Of a stretch of DNA of 64,000 bases, positions 42,280 through 52,801 are shown piece after piece. The position numbers and the translations under genes are program-made. The DNA comes from an uncultured Ilumatobacter sp. (GTDB lineage Bacteria > Actinomycetota > Acidimicrobiia > Acidimicrobiales > Ilumatobacteraceae), in assembly GCA_937919625.1 (NCBI GenBank), contig CALFRK010000047.1, positions 1-64,000 on the forward strand, given 5' to 3'. A model generated the notes under the pieces. The model was not told where the DNA came from and did no database searches. It saw only the letters and a list, made by a program, of their open reading frames with translations. Within the stretch, counting starts at the first letter, position 1; each line of letters begins with the position of its first letter.

Positions 42280-43128
42280 ATGATCGATGCTCCACTGGCA
42301 CTGGCCTTCACCGCCGGCATGGTGGCGACTGTGAATCCCTGTGGATTCGCCCTGTTGCCAGCGTATGTGAGTGCATTCGTCGCAGGCGACGAGGTGAGTC
42401 GTCCGGGGGATCGGCGCATCGTTCGGGCTGTCGGTGTATCGGCGGCTGTGTCGGTCGGTTTCGCAGCCGTGTTCGTATCGATCGGATCCCTGTTCAACGC
42501 GACGTCGTCGGCGCTGCGGGACCGGATGCCATGGGTCACGATCTTGATCGGTGTCTCGATGATCGTGATCGGCATCGCCGGATTGGTCGGTCGTCGAATC
42601 CGCCTACCGCTGCGCAGCCCACAGGGGCCAGTCAACGGTGACGCGCTCGGGATGATCGGGTTCGGGATGTCGTACGCCTTCGTCTCGTTGTCATGCACGC
42701 TGGGCACCTTCCTTGCCGTGACCGGCTTCGCGCTCGATCGCTCACTCGTCGGCGGACTGATCACATTTGTCGCGTACGCAGCCGGGATGGGCACCGTGAT
42801 TTTGGCCCTGAGCGTGTCGTCGGCGCTCGCTCAGGGAGCTATTGCACGGTGGACCCGCGAATTCTCGCGAGTCGCAACTCAGATTGCAGGCGGATTGTTG
42901 GTTCTATCGGGCGCCTATGCCGTCTGGTACGGCGTCCACGAAATCCGCGTCTACGGCGGTGACGTTCGCACCGACCGAGTCATCAATGCAGGGACACGGC
43001 TGCAGACAGGATTCTACGACTTCGTGCTCTCGATCGGAGCGGTGCGACTCGGCATGATTGTCCTCGCCGCAACGCTGTCGGCGTATGCCGGTATCCGGAT
43101 TCGGAGCCGGGGAGCTGCTCCGGGCTGA
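42280..43128 (+). CDS. ccdA: CcdA-type thiol-disulfide membrane protein, copy 2
   Basis: Duplicate of 14295-15143; Cys21 and Cys139 intact. Confidence 0.88.
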   Translation: MIDAPLALAFTAGMVATVNPCGFALLPAYVSAFVAGDEVSRPGDRRIVRAVGVSAAVSVGFAAVFVSIGSLFNATSSALRDRMPWVTILIGVSMIVIGIAGLVGRRIRLPLRSPQGPVNGDALGMIGFGMSYAFVSLSCTLGTFLAVTGFALDRSLVGGLITFVAYAAGMGTVILALSVSSALAQGAIARWTREFSRVATQIAGGLLVLSGAYAVWYGVHEIRVYGGDVRTDRVINAGTRLQTGFYDFVLSIGAVRLGMIVLAATLSAYAGIRIRSRGAAPG

Positions 43129-43219
43129 CGGTCGGGCGGGCTCCCCTCGGATCAGTTTCTACCGGCACCCTCGGAGCCAGGCGTAGTGCTGACTGTGAGC
43201 GGCTCGCGTGGGTCCGGGT

Positions 43220-43564
43220 TTAGGAGCGTAGGAGTCTGGCGATGGCTTCGCGCGCCTCGCTGAACTTGGCGTCGCCTTCTTCCTCGCTTCTGTCTGCGGC
43301 CTCGCGGACGCAGTGACGGAGGTGTTCGTCGACGAGTCCTACGCCGACGCCGTGGAGGGCTTTGACGACCGAGCTGACCTGAGTCAGCACGTCGATGCAG
43401 TAGGTGTCTTCGTCGATCATCCGTTGGAGACCGCGGACCTGGCCCTCGATGCGTCGAAGACGTGCCGAGTAGTCATCTTTGTAGAGGGTGTATCCCGCCA
43501 TGGAATGACTTTCTAGCATTCTGGTTGCCTCATTTTGCTTGATCTCGTCCGTTTGGGTAGTCAT
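43220..43564 (-). CDS. csoR: CsoR-family copper-sensing repressor, copy 2
   Basis: Duplicate of 15235-15579 with the Cys-His-Cys ligand set. Confidence 0.88.
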   Translation of the reverse strand: MTTQTDEIKQNEATRMLESHSMAGYTLYKDDYSARLRRIEGQVRGLQRMIDEDTYCIDVLTQVSSVVKALHGVGVGLVDEHLRHCVREAADRSEEEGDAKFSEAREAIARLLRS

Positions 43565-43565
43565 G

Positions 43566-43817
43566 TCAGTGGTGTGCGTGGGTGGCGGGGCCCGAGCGGT
43601 ACTGGTCGGGGTCGGCGGTGAAGGCGTCGTGGCATCTCGTGGAGCAGAAGTGGTATGTGGTGCCGTGATGCTCGGTGTGTGCAGCAGCGCTGGCCGGGTC
43701 GACGTTCATTCCGCAGACTTGGTCGATCACTTGATCAGGCTCCGCGTGAGCACTCTCGTCGGCGCCGACCTCGACGATGACTTCCCCGGGTGCGAGAAGT
43801 TTGGTCGTGTCGATCAG
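43566..43817 (-). pseudogene. YHS-domain fragment, copy 2
   Basis: Duplicate of 15581-15832, also without a proximal start codon. Confidence 0.6.
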
Positions 43818-44188
43818 GCGGGGGCGCCAGCGGCGATCATGGGGCTGAGTTGAACGCTGATGAGCGGGTAGAGGATGCCCGCGGCGATCGGGATGCCGAC
43901 ACCGTTGTAGACGAACGCCGGCAGTGTCTTCGAGGCACCGAAATCGGCGAACACGACCCGCGATGTGCAATCACCCGACTCCTGTCGGTCGAACACAAGT
44001 CGCAATGGCACGCCCTGGTGGACTCGGATCAGGTTCGGTGTGTAGCCGCCCCTCACAGTGACCGCAATTTCCTGCATCCCGCCGACAACCTCGGCCCGGC
44101 GGGCCTGTTTTGGCCCGAAGAAGAACCACCACAAGAAGCCGGCCAGCAGGATTCCCGCTCCAATCACAATCACGTCTGAAGCAGCCAT
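43814..44188 (-). pseudogene. Cupredoxin/CopA C-terminus fusion, copy 2
   Basis: Duplicate of 15829-16203. The same scar in both copies means the ATPase deletion happened before the duplication. Confidence 0.65.
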
Positions 44189-44213
44189 GGACCAAACCTC
44201 CGGGATCGCTGTC

Positions 44214-44255
44214 TAGGGGCAGAGGGTATAGAGCACCCTCTTGGCCCCTACCTGG
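44214..44255. promoter_or_regulatory. CsoR-like G-tract motif, copy 2
   Basis: TAGGGGCAGAGGGTA and GGCCCCTACC, as at 16229-16270. Confidence 0.4.
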
Positions 44256-44298
44256 AACCTAGGCCCGGACCGCGGACCGAAACAGAGCCTTAGGTCCC

Positions 44299-44313
44299 TA
44301 CCCCTAGGGGGTA
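44299..44313. promoter_or_regulatory. CsoR operator, copy 2
   Basis: TACCCCTAGGGGGTA, as at 16314-16328. Confidence 0.75.
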
Positions 44314-44360
44314 TTTGGGAGGATACTGAACTTGTGGCCCTCGACGGCCAGGAGGTTCAA

Positions 44361-44450
44361 ATGAGAGACGAACGAAACGGCCTCGTCTGGTCACCAAGGT
44401 GGCGGAGCCCGCACATGCTGACGCAGCACTTCGACAAGACAGGAAAGTGA
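44361..44450 (+). CDS. 29-residue leader peptide, copy 2
   Basis: Duplicate of 16376-16465, with AGGAGG and TGATG coupling retained. Confidence 0.5.
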   Translation: MRDERNGLVWSPRWRSPHMLTQHFDKTGK

Positions 44451-45160
44451 TGAGGATGGCTACTGAGATGCCGAACGGCACGACGACACAGGTCCCAGGG
44501 GCGGTCCGACCTTCTGGTTCGGGGATCGGGTCGGTATTGGCAGCGTCGGGTGTCTGGAAGGCGTATCGGCGGGGTTGGTGGCCACGACGCCGGACACTCC
44601 AGGTGTTGCAGGGTGCCGATTTGACGATGGTGCCAGGTGAGATCGTCGGGCTGGTCGGCGAGAACGGATCGGGTAAGAGCACGCTGATGAAGGTGCTGGT
44701 CGGCGACTTGGTCGCCGATGCGGGAGAGGTTGGCCGTACCGAGAGTTTCGGCTACTGCCCGCAGGTACCGGTGCTCTATGAACGGCTGAGCTGCGACGAG
44801 CACCTCGATCTGTTCGGCGCTGCATACGGTCTCGACCCTGGCGCGCTGTCCGAGTCGCGCACAGCGCTGTATGCCGAGCTCGATTTCGCTCGGTTTGCCG
44901 GTACGCGCGTCGAGGAGTTATCGGGGGGTACACGATCCAAGTTGAACCTGGCGCTCGCCATGTTGCATGACCCCGAGCTGCTGTGCTTGGACGAGCCATA
45001 TGCGGGGTTCGATTGGGACACGTACCAGCGGTTCTGGGACCTCAGCAGCCAGCGACGTGCCGGCGGCGCGAGCTTGCTGATCATCAGTCACTTCATCGCC
45101 GATGAAGAGCGCTTCGATCGCATCTACGACCTGATCGATGGGAAGACGGTACAGCGATGA
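44450..45160 (+). CDS. ABC transporter ATP-binding protein, copy 2
   Basis: Duplicate of 16465-17175; Walker A/B and signature intact. Confidence 0.88.
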   Translation: MRMATEMPNGTTTQVPGAVRPSGSGIGSVLAASGVWKAYRRGWWPRRRTLQVLQGADLTMVPGEIVGLVGENGSGKSTLMKVLVGDLVADAGEVGRTESFGYCPQVPVLYERLSCDEHLDLFGAAYGLDPGALSESRTALYAELDFARFAGTRVEELSGGTRSKLNLALAMLHDPELLCLDEPYAGFDWDTYQRFWDLSSQRRAGGASLLIISHFIADEERFDRIYDLIDGKTVQR

Positions 45161-46635
45161 CGTACCGCCTGACCTCTCGTTGGCTTGCCGAGTATGCACG
45201 GCGGCCACTCAACCTGGTGCTCTTGCTGGTAGTCCCGGTGATCTTCGTGACCATGTCGGCGGGGACGTTGGCAGACTTTGCTGACATTCTGGGTGGTGTC
45301 GCCGATCTCGGGGAGGTCGAGGCCGCCACTGCCGGTTGGGCGGCCGCGGTGCTGGCAGGGGTGGCGGGCTTCTTCCATGTTTCCACCTCGCGTGACGCCG
45401 ACCGTCGCCTGGCCGCTGCTGGCGCGGGTGCGGGGCGGGTCGTGGCGTCGAGGCTCGTCTCGACACTGGCATTGGCTGCGCTCGCCTCGGCCGGTGCGCT
45501 GCTGGCTTTGCGGGTACGTACCGATCTGGCCGGCACACCGAGAGTGATCGGCGCCACGTTGCTGTTCGCAGTGATCTATGCCGGAATCGGAGTCACGGTC
45601 GGGGCGCTGGTCCGGTCCGAGATGAACGGTTCGCTGATCGTGGTGTTCGCTTGGATCTTCGACGTGTTCTTCGGGCCGGCGATGGGCGGTCGGGCGCCGT
45701 TCATCCGGGTGTTCCCGTTGCACTTTCCGACGTTGGTCGTGACCGATGTCGCATCGGGCCACGCCGGCAGGCTCGGTGACCTCGGTCTGTCGCTGGTGTG
45801 GGCGGGTCTCACCATGTCGGTCGCTGTCATCTCGCTGACGCTCACCACCCGATCACATCAGCATGCAACACGACACAAGATCCCAGTGCTGCGCCGGATC
45901 GGGGTGGCATTGATGGCGGCGTCGCGGCAGTTGCGTCGGATGCCGGTCATGTGGGTATTGATCGTCGGACTTCCCGTAGCGTTCATCAGCGCCTCAATCG
46001 CAGTCACGCCCGACGATCCCACGCCGGTCGAACTCGTCGAACGCGGTCAGCGGGCCCTGCAGATCGTGTCGATGACCGACGTCCACGGTGCCGTCATGGT
46101 GCCGATCACGGTCGGATTCCTAGCCTCGCTGGCAGGGTTGTTTGTGATCCTGGACTCCGCCCAGGCCGACCGTCGCCTCTCCCTCACCAGCTATCGCACC
46201 TGGGAGATCCTGACCGTTCGGATGGCGGTGATTACGGCGGCGTCGCTGCTCGCGACCGCGGTTGCGGTCGCTGTGACATCGTTCAGTTTCGACGCTGCCA
46301 GTTGGCCGATCTTCATCGCCGCCAACGTCCTCGTGGCGTTGACGTACGCGACGATCGGCGTGATCGTGGGCCCGCTGTTCGGCCGGCTCGGTGGCCTGTA
46401 TCTGTTGTTGTTGTTGCCGTTCATCGACATCGGCATGGCCCAGAACCCGATGTTTGACGCAGCGCCTCCGACATGGGGCCGCTACCTACCCGCCCACGGT
46501 GCTGTTCGCGTGATGATGGACGGTGCCTTCACTCCAACGTTCGACGAGACCGGCGCTCTCCTCTTGGCGGTCGCCTGGCTGATGGCGCTCGCGATCGGTG
46601 CGGTGGCGGTGTTCCGCCGGGTCACCGTGTCGTGA
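45157..46635 (+). CDS. ABC-2 type transporter permease, copy 2
   Basis: Duplicate of 17172-18650 (492 residues), overlapping the ATPase gene by 4 nt. Confidence 0.8.
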   Translation: MTYRLTSRWLAEYARRPLNLVLLLVVPVIFVTMSAGTLADFADILGGVADLGEVEAATAGWAAAVLAGVAGFFHVSTSRDADRRLAAAGAGAGRVVASRLVSTLALAALASAGALLALRVRTDLAGTPRVIGATLLFAVIYAGIGVTVGALVRSEMNGSLIVVFAWIFDVFFGPAMGGRAPFIRVFPLHFPTLVVTDVASGHAGRLGDLGLSLVWAGLTMSVAVISLTLTTRSHQHATRHKIPVLRRIGVALMAASRQLRRMPVMWVLIVGLPVAFISASIAVTPDDPTPVELVERGQRALQIVSMTDVHGAVMVPITVGFLASLAGLFVILDSAQADRRLSLTSYRTWEILTVRMAVITAASLLATAVAVAVTSFSFDAASWPIFIAANVLVALTYATIGVIVGPLFGRLGGLYLLLLLPFIDIGMAQNPMFDAAPPTWGRYLPAHGAVRVMMDGAFTPTFDETGALLLAVAWLMALAIGAVAVFRRVTVS

Positions 46636-47608
46636 TCGCCCTGGTCAGCTGGTTCAGGCAGATCCCCGGGTGTGTCATCGGGAGGTGATGGTTGGCGTTC
46701 GCGATCAACGTCACGGTCGTGCCGCTCGCGGTGCTCGCGAGCGACCGCCCGAACTCTCGATCGCCAACCTTGTCCTTTGTGCCCCACACCAACTCGACAC
46801 TCGTTTCGTTGGCGTCGAGGCGCGCGAGGTGGTCGTGCCAATCGGTCTCGATGACAAGGTGGCGCATCGCGTCGCGGTAGGCGGGCCAGGTGTGCAGTGA
46901 GACAGCGCGAGCTATAGGCACGGGGAGCGTCGGCTCCAACGCAGCCGTGAGCCAGCCGGCTGCGGTTCGGTGCCTGCAACTGATCGCGCACGCCCGTTCG
47001 GCCCAGCCCGTGTCCAGCGCGAACAACCGGGCCATCGTGCTCCCCGAGATCATGCTTCTGGCCGCCTCCGGAGAGGCGTAGATCGGAGCGCCCCAACACA
47101 CCACCCGGTCGATTCGTGCGATATGGCGGGCCGCCCATCGCAACGCCAGCGCCGAGCCCATCGAATGTGCGCCGATTGTCCATCGCCGATCGAACAGTCC
47201 GGTGACGTGGGCGAGTTCGTCGAGGGCTTCGAGATGGTCTTCGACCGAGAACGACGAACGGCCCTCGTCCATCGAGCGACCGAAACCGAACAGATCCGGC
47301 ACCACTACCCGGTGCGTCGTGGCCAGTGCGTCATACGCCGCGCCGTAAACATCCCCACTCGATACCAAACCGTGCAACAACACCACGGCACGATCGCCAT
47401 CGCCACCAACGCGGGCGTAGAGCCGGCCCGCTCGGGCTCCCGCCAGCGACGGCGGATTCCAGGCGTCGACGGCCGGCGACGCAACATGCCGGATCGTCCA
47501 GATGGCGGGTGCTGTCGCGACGGCTGCGCCGGTGAGCAATTTCATGATCGTGCAGGATCGCAGCAATTCGGGAGCCCGGTCGATCGATCTGCGCACAGGT
47601 CCTCGCAT
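46622..47608 (-). CDS. Alpha/beta hydrolase, copy 2
   Basis: Duplicate of 18637-19623; GAHSMGS nucleophile elbow intact. Confidence 0.82.
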   Translation of the reverse strand: MRGPVRRSIDRAPELLRSCTIMKLLTGAAVATAPAIWTIRHVASPAVDAWNPPSLAGARAGRLYARVGGDGDRAVVLLHGLVSSGDVYGAAYDALATTHRVVVPDLFGFGRSMDEGRSSFSVEDHLEALDELAHVTGLFDRRWTIGAHSMGSALALRWAARHIARIDRVVCWGAPIYASPEAARSMISGSTMARLFALDTGWAERACAISCRHRTAAGWLTAALEPTLPVPIARAVSLHTWPAYRDAMRHLVIETDWHDHLARLDANETSVELVWGTKDKVGDREFGRSLASTASGTTVTLIANANHHLPMTHPGICLNQLTRAITTR

Positions 47609-47636
47609 CGGTTCACCTCTTCAGTCTGATACTGCA

Positions 47637-47671
47637 TAGGGGCTAGGGGTAGAGACGTTCGGCCCTACCCG
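47637..47671. promoter_or_regulatory. CsoR-like G-tract motif before hydrolase/SHOCT, copy 2
   Basis: As at 19652-19686. Confidence 0.4.
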
Positions 47672-47750
47672 ATTCGGCCAGGACCGGGCACGATTTGTGT
47701 AGAGCCTCGCTCGAGAGGTTCGTTGCCGCACCGCCGAGGAGATATCCATC

Positions 47751-48020
47751 GTGAACACTCTTGTACTAGTCGCTCAGACCGACCGCTGGGACCACATGAA
47801 CGGGTGGGGTGGAGGCTGGATGTGGCTGGGGGGGCCCGCAATGATGGTGTTGTTCGCAGTTCTCGTCGTGTGGCTCATCCGCGCCAGCACCGGGTCGACT
47901 GGGGCCGCGGGGATACCACGGGATGCCACCGACCGGGCTCGTGAAATCCTCGCCGAGCGCTTTGCCAAAGGCGAACTGTCGACAGAGGAGTACCGAGAGC
48001 GCGTCAACGAGCTGCAATGA
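47751..48020 (+). CDS. SHOCT-domain membrane protein, copy 2
   Basis: Duplicate of 19766-20035, GTG start after GAGGAGAT. Confidence 0.8.
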   Translation: MNTLVLVAQTDRWDHMNGWGGGWMWLGGPAMMVLFAVLVVWLIRASTGSTGAAGIPRDATDRAREILAERFAKGELSTEEYRERVNELQ

Positions 48021-48673
48021 CGAACACTCCGACCGCTCCCTCGGATCAGGAGATCGTAACCCGGTGCTATGACCGCATCGCCAGGTTCTACAACCTGATC
48101 GACAAACCGATGGATCTGCTCGGCGTCGGTCGCCGCCGCACACGTCTGCTCAGTCGAGCGAACGGCAAAACCCTCGAAGTCGGCGTAGGGACCGGTCGGA
48201 ACCTCGGCCTATACCCCGCCGGCGTACAACTCACCGGAATCGACGTGTCAGCCAACATGTTGGCCAAGGCCCAGCAGGCCGCCGACTGCCAAGAAGCCGA
48301 CGTCACCCTCGAACTCGCCGACGTCCAACACCTCCCCTTCGACGACGACTCGTTCGACACCGTCACCGCGACGTGTGTGTTCTGCTCGGTCGCCGACCCC
48401 GTTGCAGGACTGCGCGAAGTGGCACGGGTCGTGAAACACGGCGGCGATATCTTGCTGCTCGAACATGTCCGGCCGCGCAACCCGATCCTCGGATGGTTCG
48501 CCGACCGCCTCGCCCCGATCGTGAGCCATGTCATCGGGCCCGACATCAACCGCCGCACCGAAGACCACATCGCCGCGGCAGGCCTGGAACTCCTCGAAGT
48601 GCGCCGGTGGGGGGTATGGCGCGAGATCGTCGCACGCCAGCGGTTGCCCCACGCCGTTAAACCTGCTGACTGA
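48017..48673 (+). CDS. UbiE-like methyltransferase, copy 2
   Basis: Duplicate of 20032-20688, SAM-binding GVGTG motif intact. Confidence 0.82.
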   Translation: MTNTPTAPSDQEIVTRCYDRIARFYNLIDKPMDLLGVGRRRTRLLSRANGKTLEVGVGTGRNLGLYPAGVQLTGIDVSANMLAKAQQAADCQEADVTLELADVQHLPFDDDSFDTVTATCVFCSVADPVAGLREVARVVKHGGDILLLEHVRPRNPILGWFADRLAPIVSHVIGPDINRRTEDHIAAAGLELLEVRRWGVWREIVARQRLPHAVKPAD

Positions 48674-48895
48674 CACAGCAACCATCTGTTCTGTCGGTCA
48701 ACAATGGCTGGCGCCAAGCCGACGACCGAGGTGGCAATCGCAGGACCAACAGCCTGACAGGACGTTCGGCACCCTTTGTTGAGGAAAGATGCCCGCTGAG
48801 CGACTTTCTACCATTGCCCGTTGAGATGCCCGGATGGTGGCTGGTGGCTGGTGGCTGGGGATGCTGGCTGGTGGCGAGAGGAGCTGTCTTGAAGG
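48674..48895. other. Spacer with GGTGGCT repeats, copy 2
   Basis: The GGTGGCT heptamer array has the same repeat count as in copy 1. Confidence 0.5.
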
Positions 48896-49456
48896 TCAGT
48901 CGCGGAAGTTGCCGGCCACGTTCAGCGTGAGGGTGTCGGTAGTGCCGTCGGCTCGTTGGATGGGAACGTGGACCGTCATGTCGTGAGCACCATCCATGCC
49001 GGGATGCATGGAGAGCTCGAAGGTGAGTTCGGCCTCGGAGCCCGGGGTAAGCGTGTCTGATCCTTGGAGGGTGAAAGCTCCCGGACAGCAACCTTCGTTG
49101 ACCTGGGCGTGGGGTTCGCCGATGGTGACCTCGTCGGTGGCGTCGTTCTGGATTGTCCAGGTGGGTCGGACGGCGACGTTCAGTGGCACTCGTCCCAGCG
49201 CCCACGTAGACGGGGTCGCGGTGATGCCGTTAACCGCGGCCGTTCCGCTCGCGGTGCCAGGCGTTTCGATGACGGGCATGCCCATCGCGTTGATTTCGCC
49301 GGTTCGGGCGTATGTGGGGTCGGGGGATCCGCCCGAGGCGGCGCTGGCGATGGCGACTCCCGCGGCAACGACCAAAACAGCGGCGGCTGCTGCGAGTAGC
49401 CGGTTGTGGTGACGGCTTCGTTGGCGCTCGGTGGTTCGGATACGGGTGTTGTTCAT
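48896..49456 (-). CDS. DUF1573-like anchored protein, copy 2
   Basis: Duplicate of 20911-21471 with the EGCCPG pair. Confidence 0.55.
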   Translation of the reverse strand: MNNTRIRTTERQRSRHHNRLLAAAAAVLVVAAGVAIASAASGGSPDPTYARTGEINAMGMPVIETPGTASGTAAVNGITATPSTWALGRVPLNVAVRPTWTIQNDATDEVTIGEPHAQVNEGCCPGAFTLQGSDTLTPGSEAELTFELSMHPGMDGAHDMTVHVPIQRADGTTDTLTLNVAGNFRD

Positions 49457-49470
49457 GGCTGATCTCCGAG

Positions 49471-49956
49471 TCAGGTGAGAGAGGGTGGTCCGTAGCGATC
49501 GATGATCGCCTGGCGTAAGACATCGATGTGAGTGTTCGCGTCGAGGAGTTCTTGCGCTGTGAGTGCTTCGGCAGTGCAGATGCCGCACCCGGAGGCGTGT
49601 GCGTCCCAGCCGCCGGCCGGGTTGACGAAGCAGTCTTCGAGGTTGCGGTGGCCGAGGCTTCGGTCGCAGCCGCAGTAGCACGGGATGTCTGCGAAATGGT
49701 CGGCGTGGTCGGCGGCGTACTGGTAGATCTCGGCCGTCGCAGCGGGGAGATCGGCGAGTGACACCGTCACCGCTGTCACGGAGCCCGAGGCGCTGCTCGG
49801 TATCGGCGCGCTCGCCCCACGGGCGAGCGCGCCGATACCGACAACGACGAGAAGTATGATCGTCAGCTCGGCCATGACGACCCGAAGGGTGGTCCGCCGA
49901 TCGGCGCTCTCAAGCGAAGGCACATCGAAGGCTTCGTCGTCGTCGCTCATGGCCAC
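49471..49956 (-). CDS. PCYCGC-motif protein, copy 2
   Basis: Duplicate of 21486-21971; all Cys retained. Confidence 0.82.
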   Translation of the reverse strand: MAMSDDDEAFDVPSLESADRRTTLRVVMAELTIILLVVVGIGALARGASAPIPSSASGSVTAVTVSLADLPAATAEIYQYAADHADHFADIPCYCGCDRSLGHRNLEDCFVNPAGGWDAHASGCGICTAEALTAQELLDANTHIDVLRQAIIDRYGPPSLT

Positions 49957-49990
49957 GAACCTCTGGCTACGTGTCGGCTCATGGCCGCGA

Positions 49991-50392
49991 TCACTGGTGG
50001 TGTGCTGAGTGGTCCGACCCGATGCCGGTCGATGACCCCATCATCCCGTCGCTCATCGACTCGTGAGCCGCGTCACATTCTGCGAGAACGTCGGCCGACA
50101 CGGTGTCACTGAGGGCCTCGTGCATTGCCGTGTGCATCGACTCCATGCCGTTGCCGTTCATCATGTTGGCCATGCCGTTGCCGTTCATCATGCCGGCCAT
50201 GTCGTTGCCGTTCAGGCTCGACATCATGTCCATGTTGTCGAGCATGTGATCCCCGTCTGTGCCGTCCATCTCGGTGACAGGATCGGACGGGGTGGGTGGC
50301 GCCGGCTCCTCAGCCGCCAGCGTTACGCCGACGCCGACGCCGAGGGTGAGTGCTGCGACGCCGATGGCGCCGATGGTCATTGTGCGTCTCAT
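49991..50392 (-). CDS. Met-rich secreted protein, copy 2
   Basis: Duplicate of 22006-22407; the NGNGM repeats have not changed in number. Confidence 0.6.
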   Translation of the reverse strand: MRRTMTIGAIGVAALTLGVGVGVTLAAEEPAPPTPSDPVTEMDGTDGDHMLDNMDMMSSLNGNDMAGMMNGNGMANMMNGNGMESMHTAMHEALSDTVSADVLAECDAAHESMSDGMMGSSTGIGSDHSAHHQ

Positions 50393-50431
50393 GGTGAGTT
50401 GCCTCCTTTGTCGACCTCATGATGGTCTCTG

Positions 50432-50453
50432 CATGTGGAGACCATGTGGAGAC
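50432..50453. promoter_or_regulatory. 11-bp tandem direct repeat, copy 2
   Basis: CATGTGGAGAC twice, as at 22447-22468. Confidence 0.55.
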
Positions 50454-50539
50454 AGGGTGCACGTCGGACGGTTTCGGCCCGTCCGAGCGAGTGTCACCAG
50501 CTGCGGTCAGATAGCCATGGAGATGGAAAGGGTGTGCTG

Positions 50540-51238
50540 ATGGCTGCGACGGTTCTGGTAGTCGAGGACGAAACGAAGATCCGGGATCTCGTTCGCCGCT
50601 ATTTGGAACGCGATGGGTTGGCGGTGCTCACGACCGGCTCGGGAGCGGAGGCCTTGATGATGCTCGAGACACAATCGGTCGATCTGATCGTGCTGGATCT
50701 CAACTTGCCCGACGTCAGTGGCGAGGCCGTCGCAACCGAGGTCCGCTCCCGATCCGTGATCCCGATCCTCATGCTGACAGCGAAGTCGGCAGAGGTGGAC
50801 AGGATCAGAGGCCTCGAACTCGGTGCCGACGACTATCTCACCAAGCCGTTCTCTCCGCGGGAGCTCGTGTTGCGGGTGCAAGCGGTGCTGCGCCGGAGCA
50901 GAAGTGTCGTTGGCGCGGACGCGGCCACCGCATTTGGTGAAGGGACGTTGATCATCGACGAGGACCGCCATGACCTGATCGTGCGGGGACAATCCGTTGG
51001 GCTGACACCGACCGAGTGGGCGCTGCTCGTGGCGTTGACGGGAGCCCCGGGTCGAGTGTTCTCTCGATCGGAGCTGATCAACCGGCTGCGCGGCTACGAG
51101 TTCGACGGGTACGAGCGCACGGTCGACTCCCACGTGAAGAACTTGCGGCGCAAGATCGAGTTCGATCCTCATGAACCGGCGATCGTGGAGACGATCCTCG
51201 GGGTCGGCTACCGACTGGGGCTTCGCCGTGACGCGTAG
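50540..51238 (+). CDS. OmpR-family response regulator, copy 2
   Basis: Duplicate of 22555-23253, Asp53 intact. Confidence 0.9.
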   Translation: MAATVLVVEDETKIRDLVRRYLERDGLAVLTTGSGAEALMMLETQSVDLIVLDLNLPDVSGEAVATEVRSRSVIPILMLTAKSAEVDRIRGLELGADDYLTKPFSPRELVLRVQAVLRRSRSVVGADAATAFGEGTLIIDEDRHDLIVRGQSVGLTPTEWALLVALTGAPGRVFSRSELINRLRGYEFDGYERTVDSHVKNLRRKIEFDPHEPAIVETILGVGYRLGLRRDA

Positions 51239-52637
51239 GACGCTGCTCGGCTCGCTCGGCGTCCGACTCACGCTGGCGTTCCTGACGGTCGCGATGACTG
51301 CCGTCGCTGTATTCGCCGTACTCATCGTCGTAGCTTCGCGTTCCGAGGTGTCCGGGTTGTCCGATCAGCGCCGAAGTGACGACCTCGCTGCGACTGCTGC
51401 CGCCGCGGGCGATGCGTATGTGCGCGCCGGCGGCTGGGAGGGCGCCGACCTGTTCGCAGTTGCGACCGTGGCCGCGCGAGGTCAAGCAACACTGACCGTG
51501 GTCGATGCCGACGGGGCCGTGATCGCTGCGCCCACCGACGCGTTGGCGACGATGATGGCCCGAATGCACGGCGTCGCCTCGGTCGACGCCCCGCGCGCCG
51601 ACCCGGTGTCGGAAGCCGTCGTCGTCGATGGCCGATCCGTCGGGGCGGTGATGCTGCGCTTCCCGACCGAGACGATGGCGGCCGAACTACACGTTCGTGA
51701 CGCACTTTCCCGAGCTGCGCTCACCGGCGTCCTGATCGCCGCCGGGGTCGCCTTGATCGTCGCCGTGTTCGTTTCAGCGCGCCTGACGCGACCACTCGTT
51801 GCTCTCACGAGCGCGGCTGGAGATCTTGCTGTGGGCCGACGAGACACGCGTGTCGACCTTGCCACCGCACCCGGTGAAATCCGGATCCTCGCCGACGCGT
51901 TCAACGAGATGGCCGACCACCTCGATCGCGAAGACCAGCTCCGTCGCAATCTCGTCGCCGACGTTGCCCACGAACTGCGGACTCCACTCACGATCCTTCA
52001 AGGCAACACCGAAGCCATCCTCGATGGCATCGACGAGCCAACACCAGCCGCGATCGCCTCCCTCCACGACGAAGTCGTTCGGCTCCGACGACTCGTGGCA
52101 GACCTCGAAACTCTCGCCGCTGCCGAAGCTGCAGGACTTCGCCTGCGGGTCGATCCCGTCGACCTCGCCGATATCGCTCTCGATTCGGTCGATCTACTGG
52201 GGCCGCTGGCGGCCGAGCGCGACATCACCATCGAAGTCGTCGGTAACTCCGCGCCCGTCAAGGGAGACGCCGACAGGCTCCAGCAAGTTGTCGTCAACCT
52301 CCTAGCCAACGCAGTGAAATTCACGCCACCTGGCGGTCACATCACCATCACCACCGCAGTCGAAAACTGTGCCGCAACGATCACCGTCGCTGACACCGGC
52401 CCAGGTCTGCAGGAAACCGAGATTCCCCATCTCTTCGAGCGCTTCTGGCGCGGCCACGCCACCTCCGAAACCCCAGGAAGCGGGATCGGTCTCGCCGTCG
52501 TCGCCGAACTCGTAGCGGCCCACCATGGCACCGTTCACGCCACCAACCGACCCGAACGCGGCGCCGAGTTCGTCGTCAGGGTGCCGGCCAATGCGGATGA
52601 CTCGACAACCCAGCCGCCGGACCATTCCGATGCCTGA
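51228..52637 (+). CDS. Sensor histidine kinase, copy 2
   Basis: Duplicate of 23243-24652, His248 intact, 11-nt overlap with the regulator kept. Confidence 0.9.
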   Translation: MTRRTLLGSLGVRLTLAFLTVAMTAVAVFAVLIVVASRSEVSGLSDQRRSDDLAATAAAAGDAYVRAGGWEGADLFAVATVAARGQATLTVVDADGAVIAAPTDALATMMARMHGVASVDAPRADPVSEAVVVDGRSVGAVMLRFPTETMAAELHVRDALSRAALTGVLIAAGVALIVAVFVSARLTRPLVALTSAAGDLAVGRRDTRVDLATAPGEIRILADAFNEMADHLDREDQLRRNLVADVAHELRTPLTILQGNTEAILDGIDEPTPAAIASLHDEVVRLRRLVADLETLAAAEAAGLRLRVDPVDLADIALDSVDLLGPLAAERDITIEVVGNSAPVKGDADRLQQVVVNLLANAVKFTPPGGHITITTAVENCAATITVADTGPGLQETEIPHLFERFWRGHATSETPGSGIGLAVVAELVAAHHGTVHATNRPERGAEFVVRVPANADDSTTQPPDHSDA

Positions 52638-52801
52638 TCGATTGATATCGGGTGTTCGTTACCGACGGCCCTATCGCCATGAGATACTGCCGGCCTGCCA
52701 CGAACTCGATGTCGTCGGTGAGGCCTGCACGTCAGGGTGGGGGGCCGAATATTCGGTGGTGCGGGTTGACCAGGGCAAACTCGCCTCCATCCTGGGCCGC
52801 C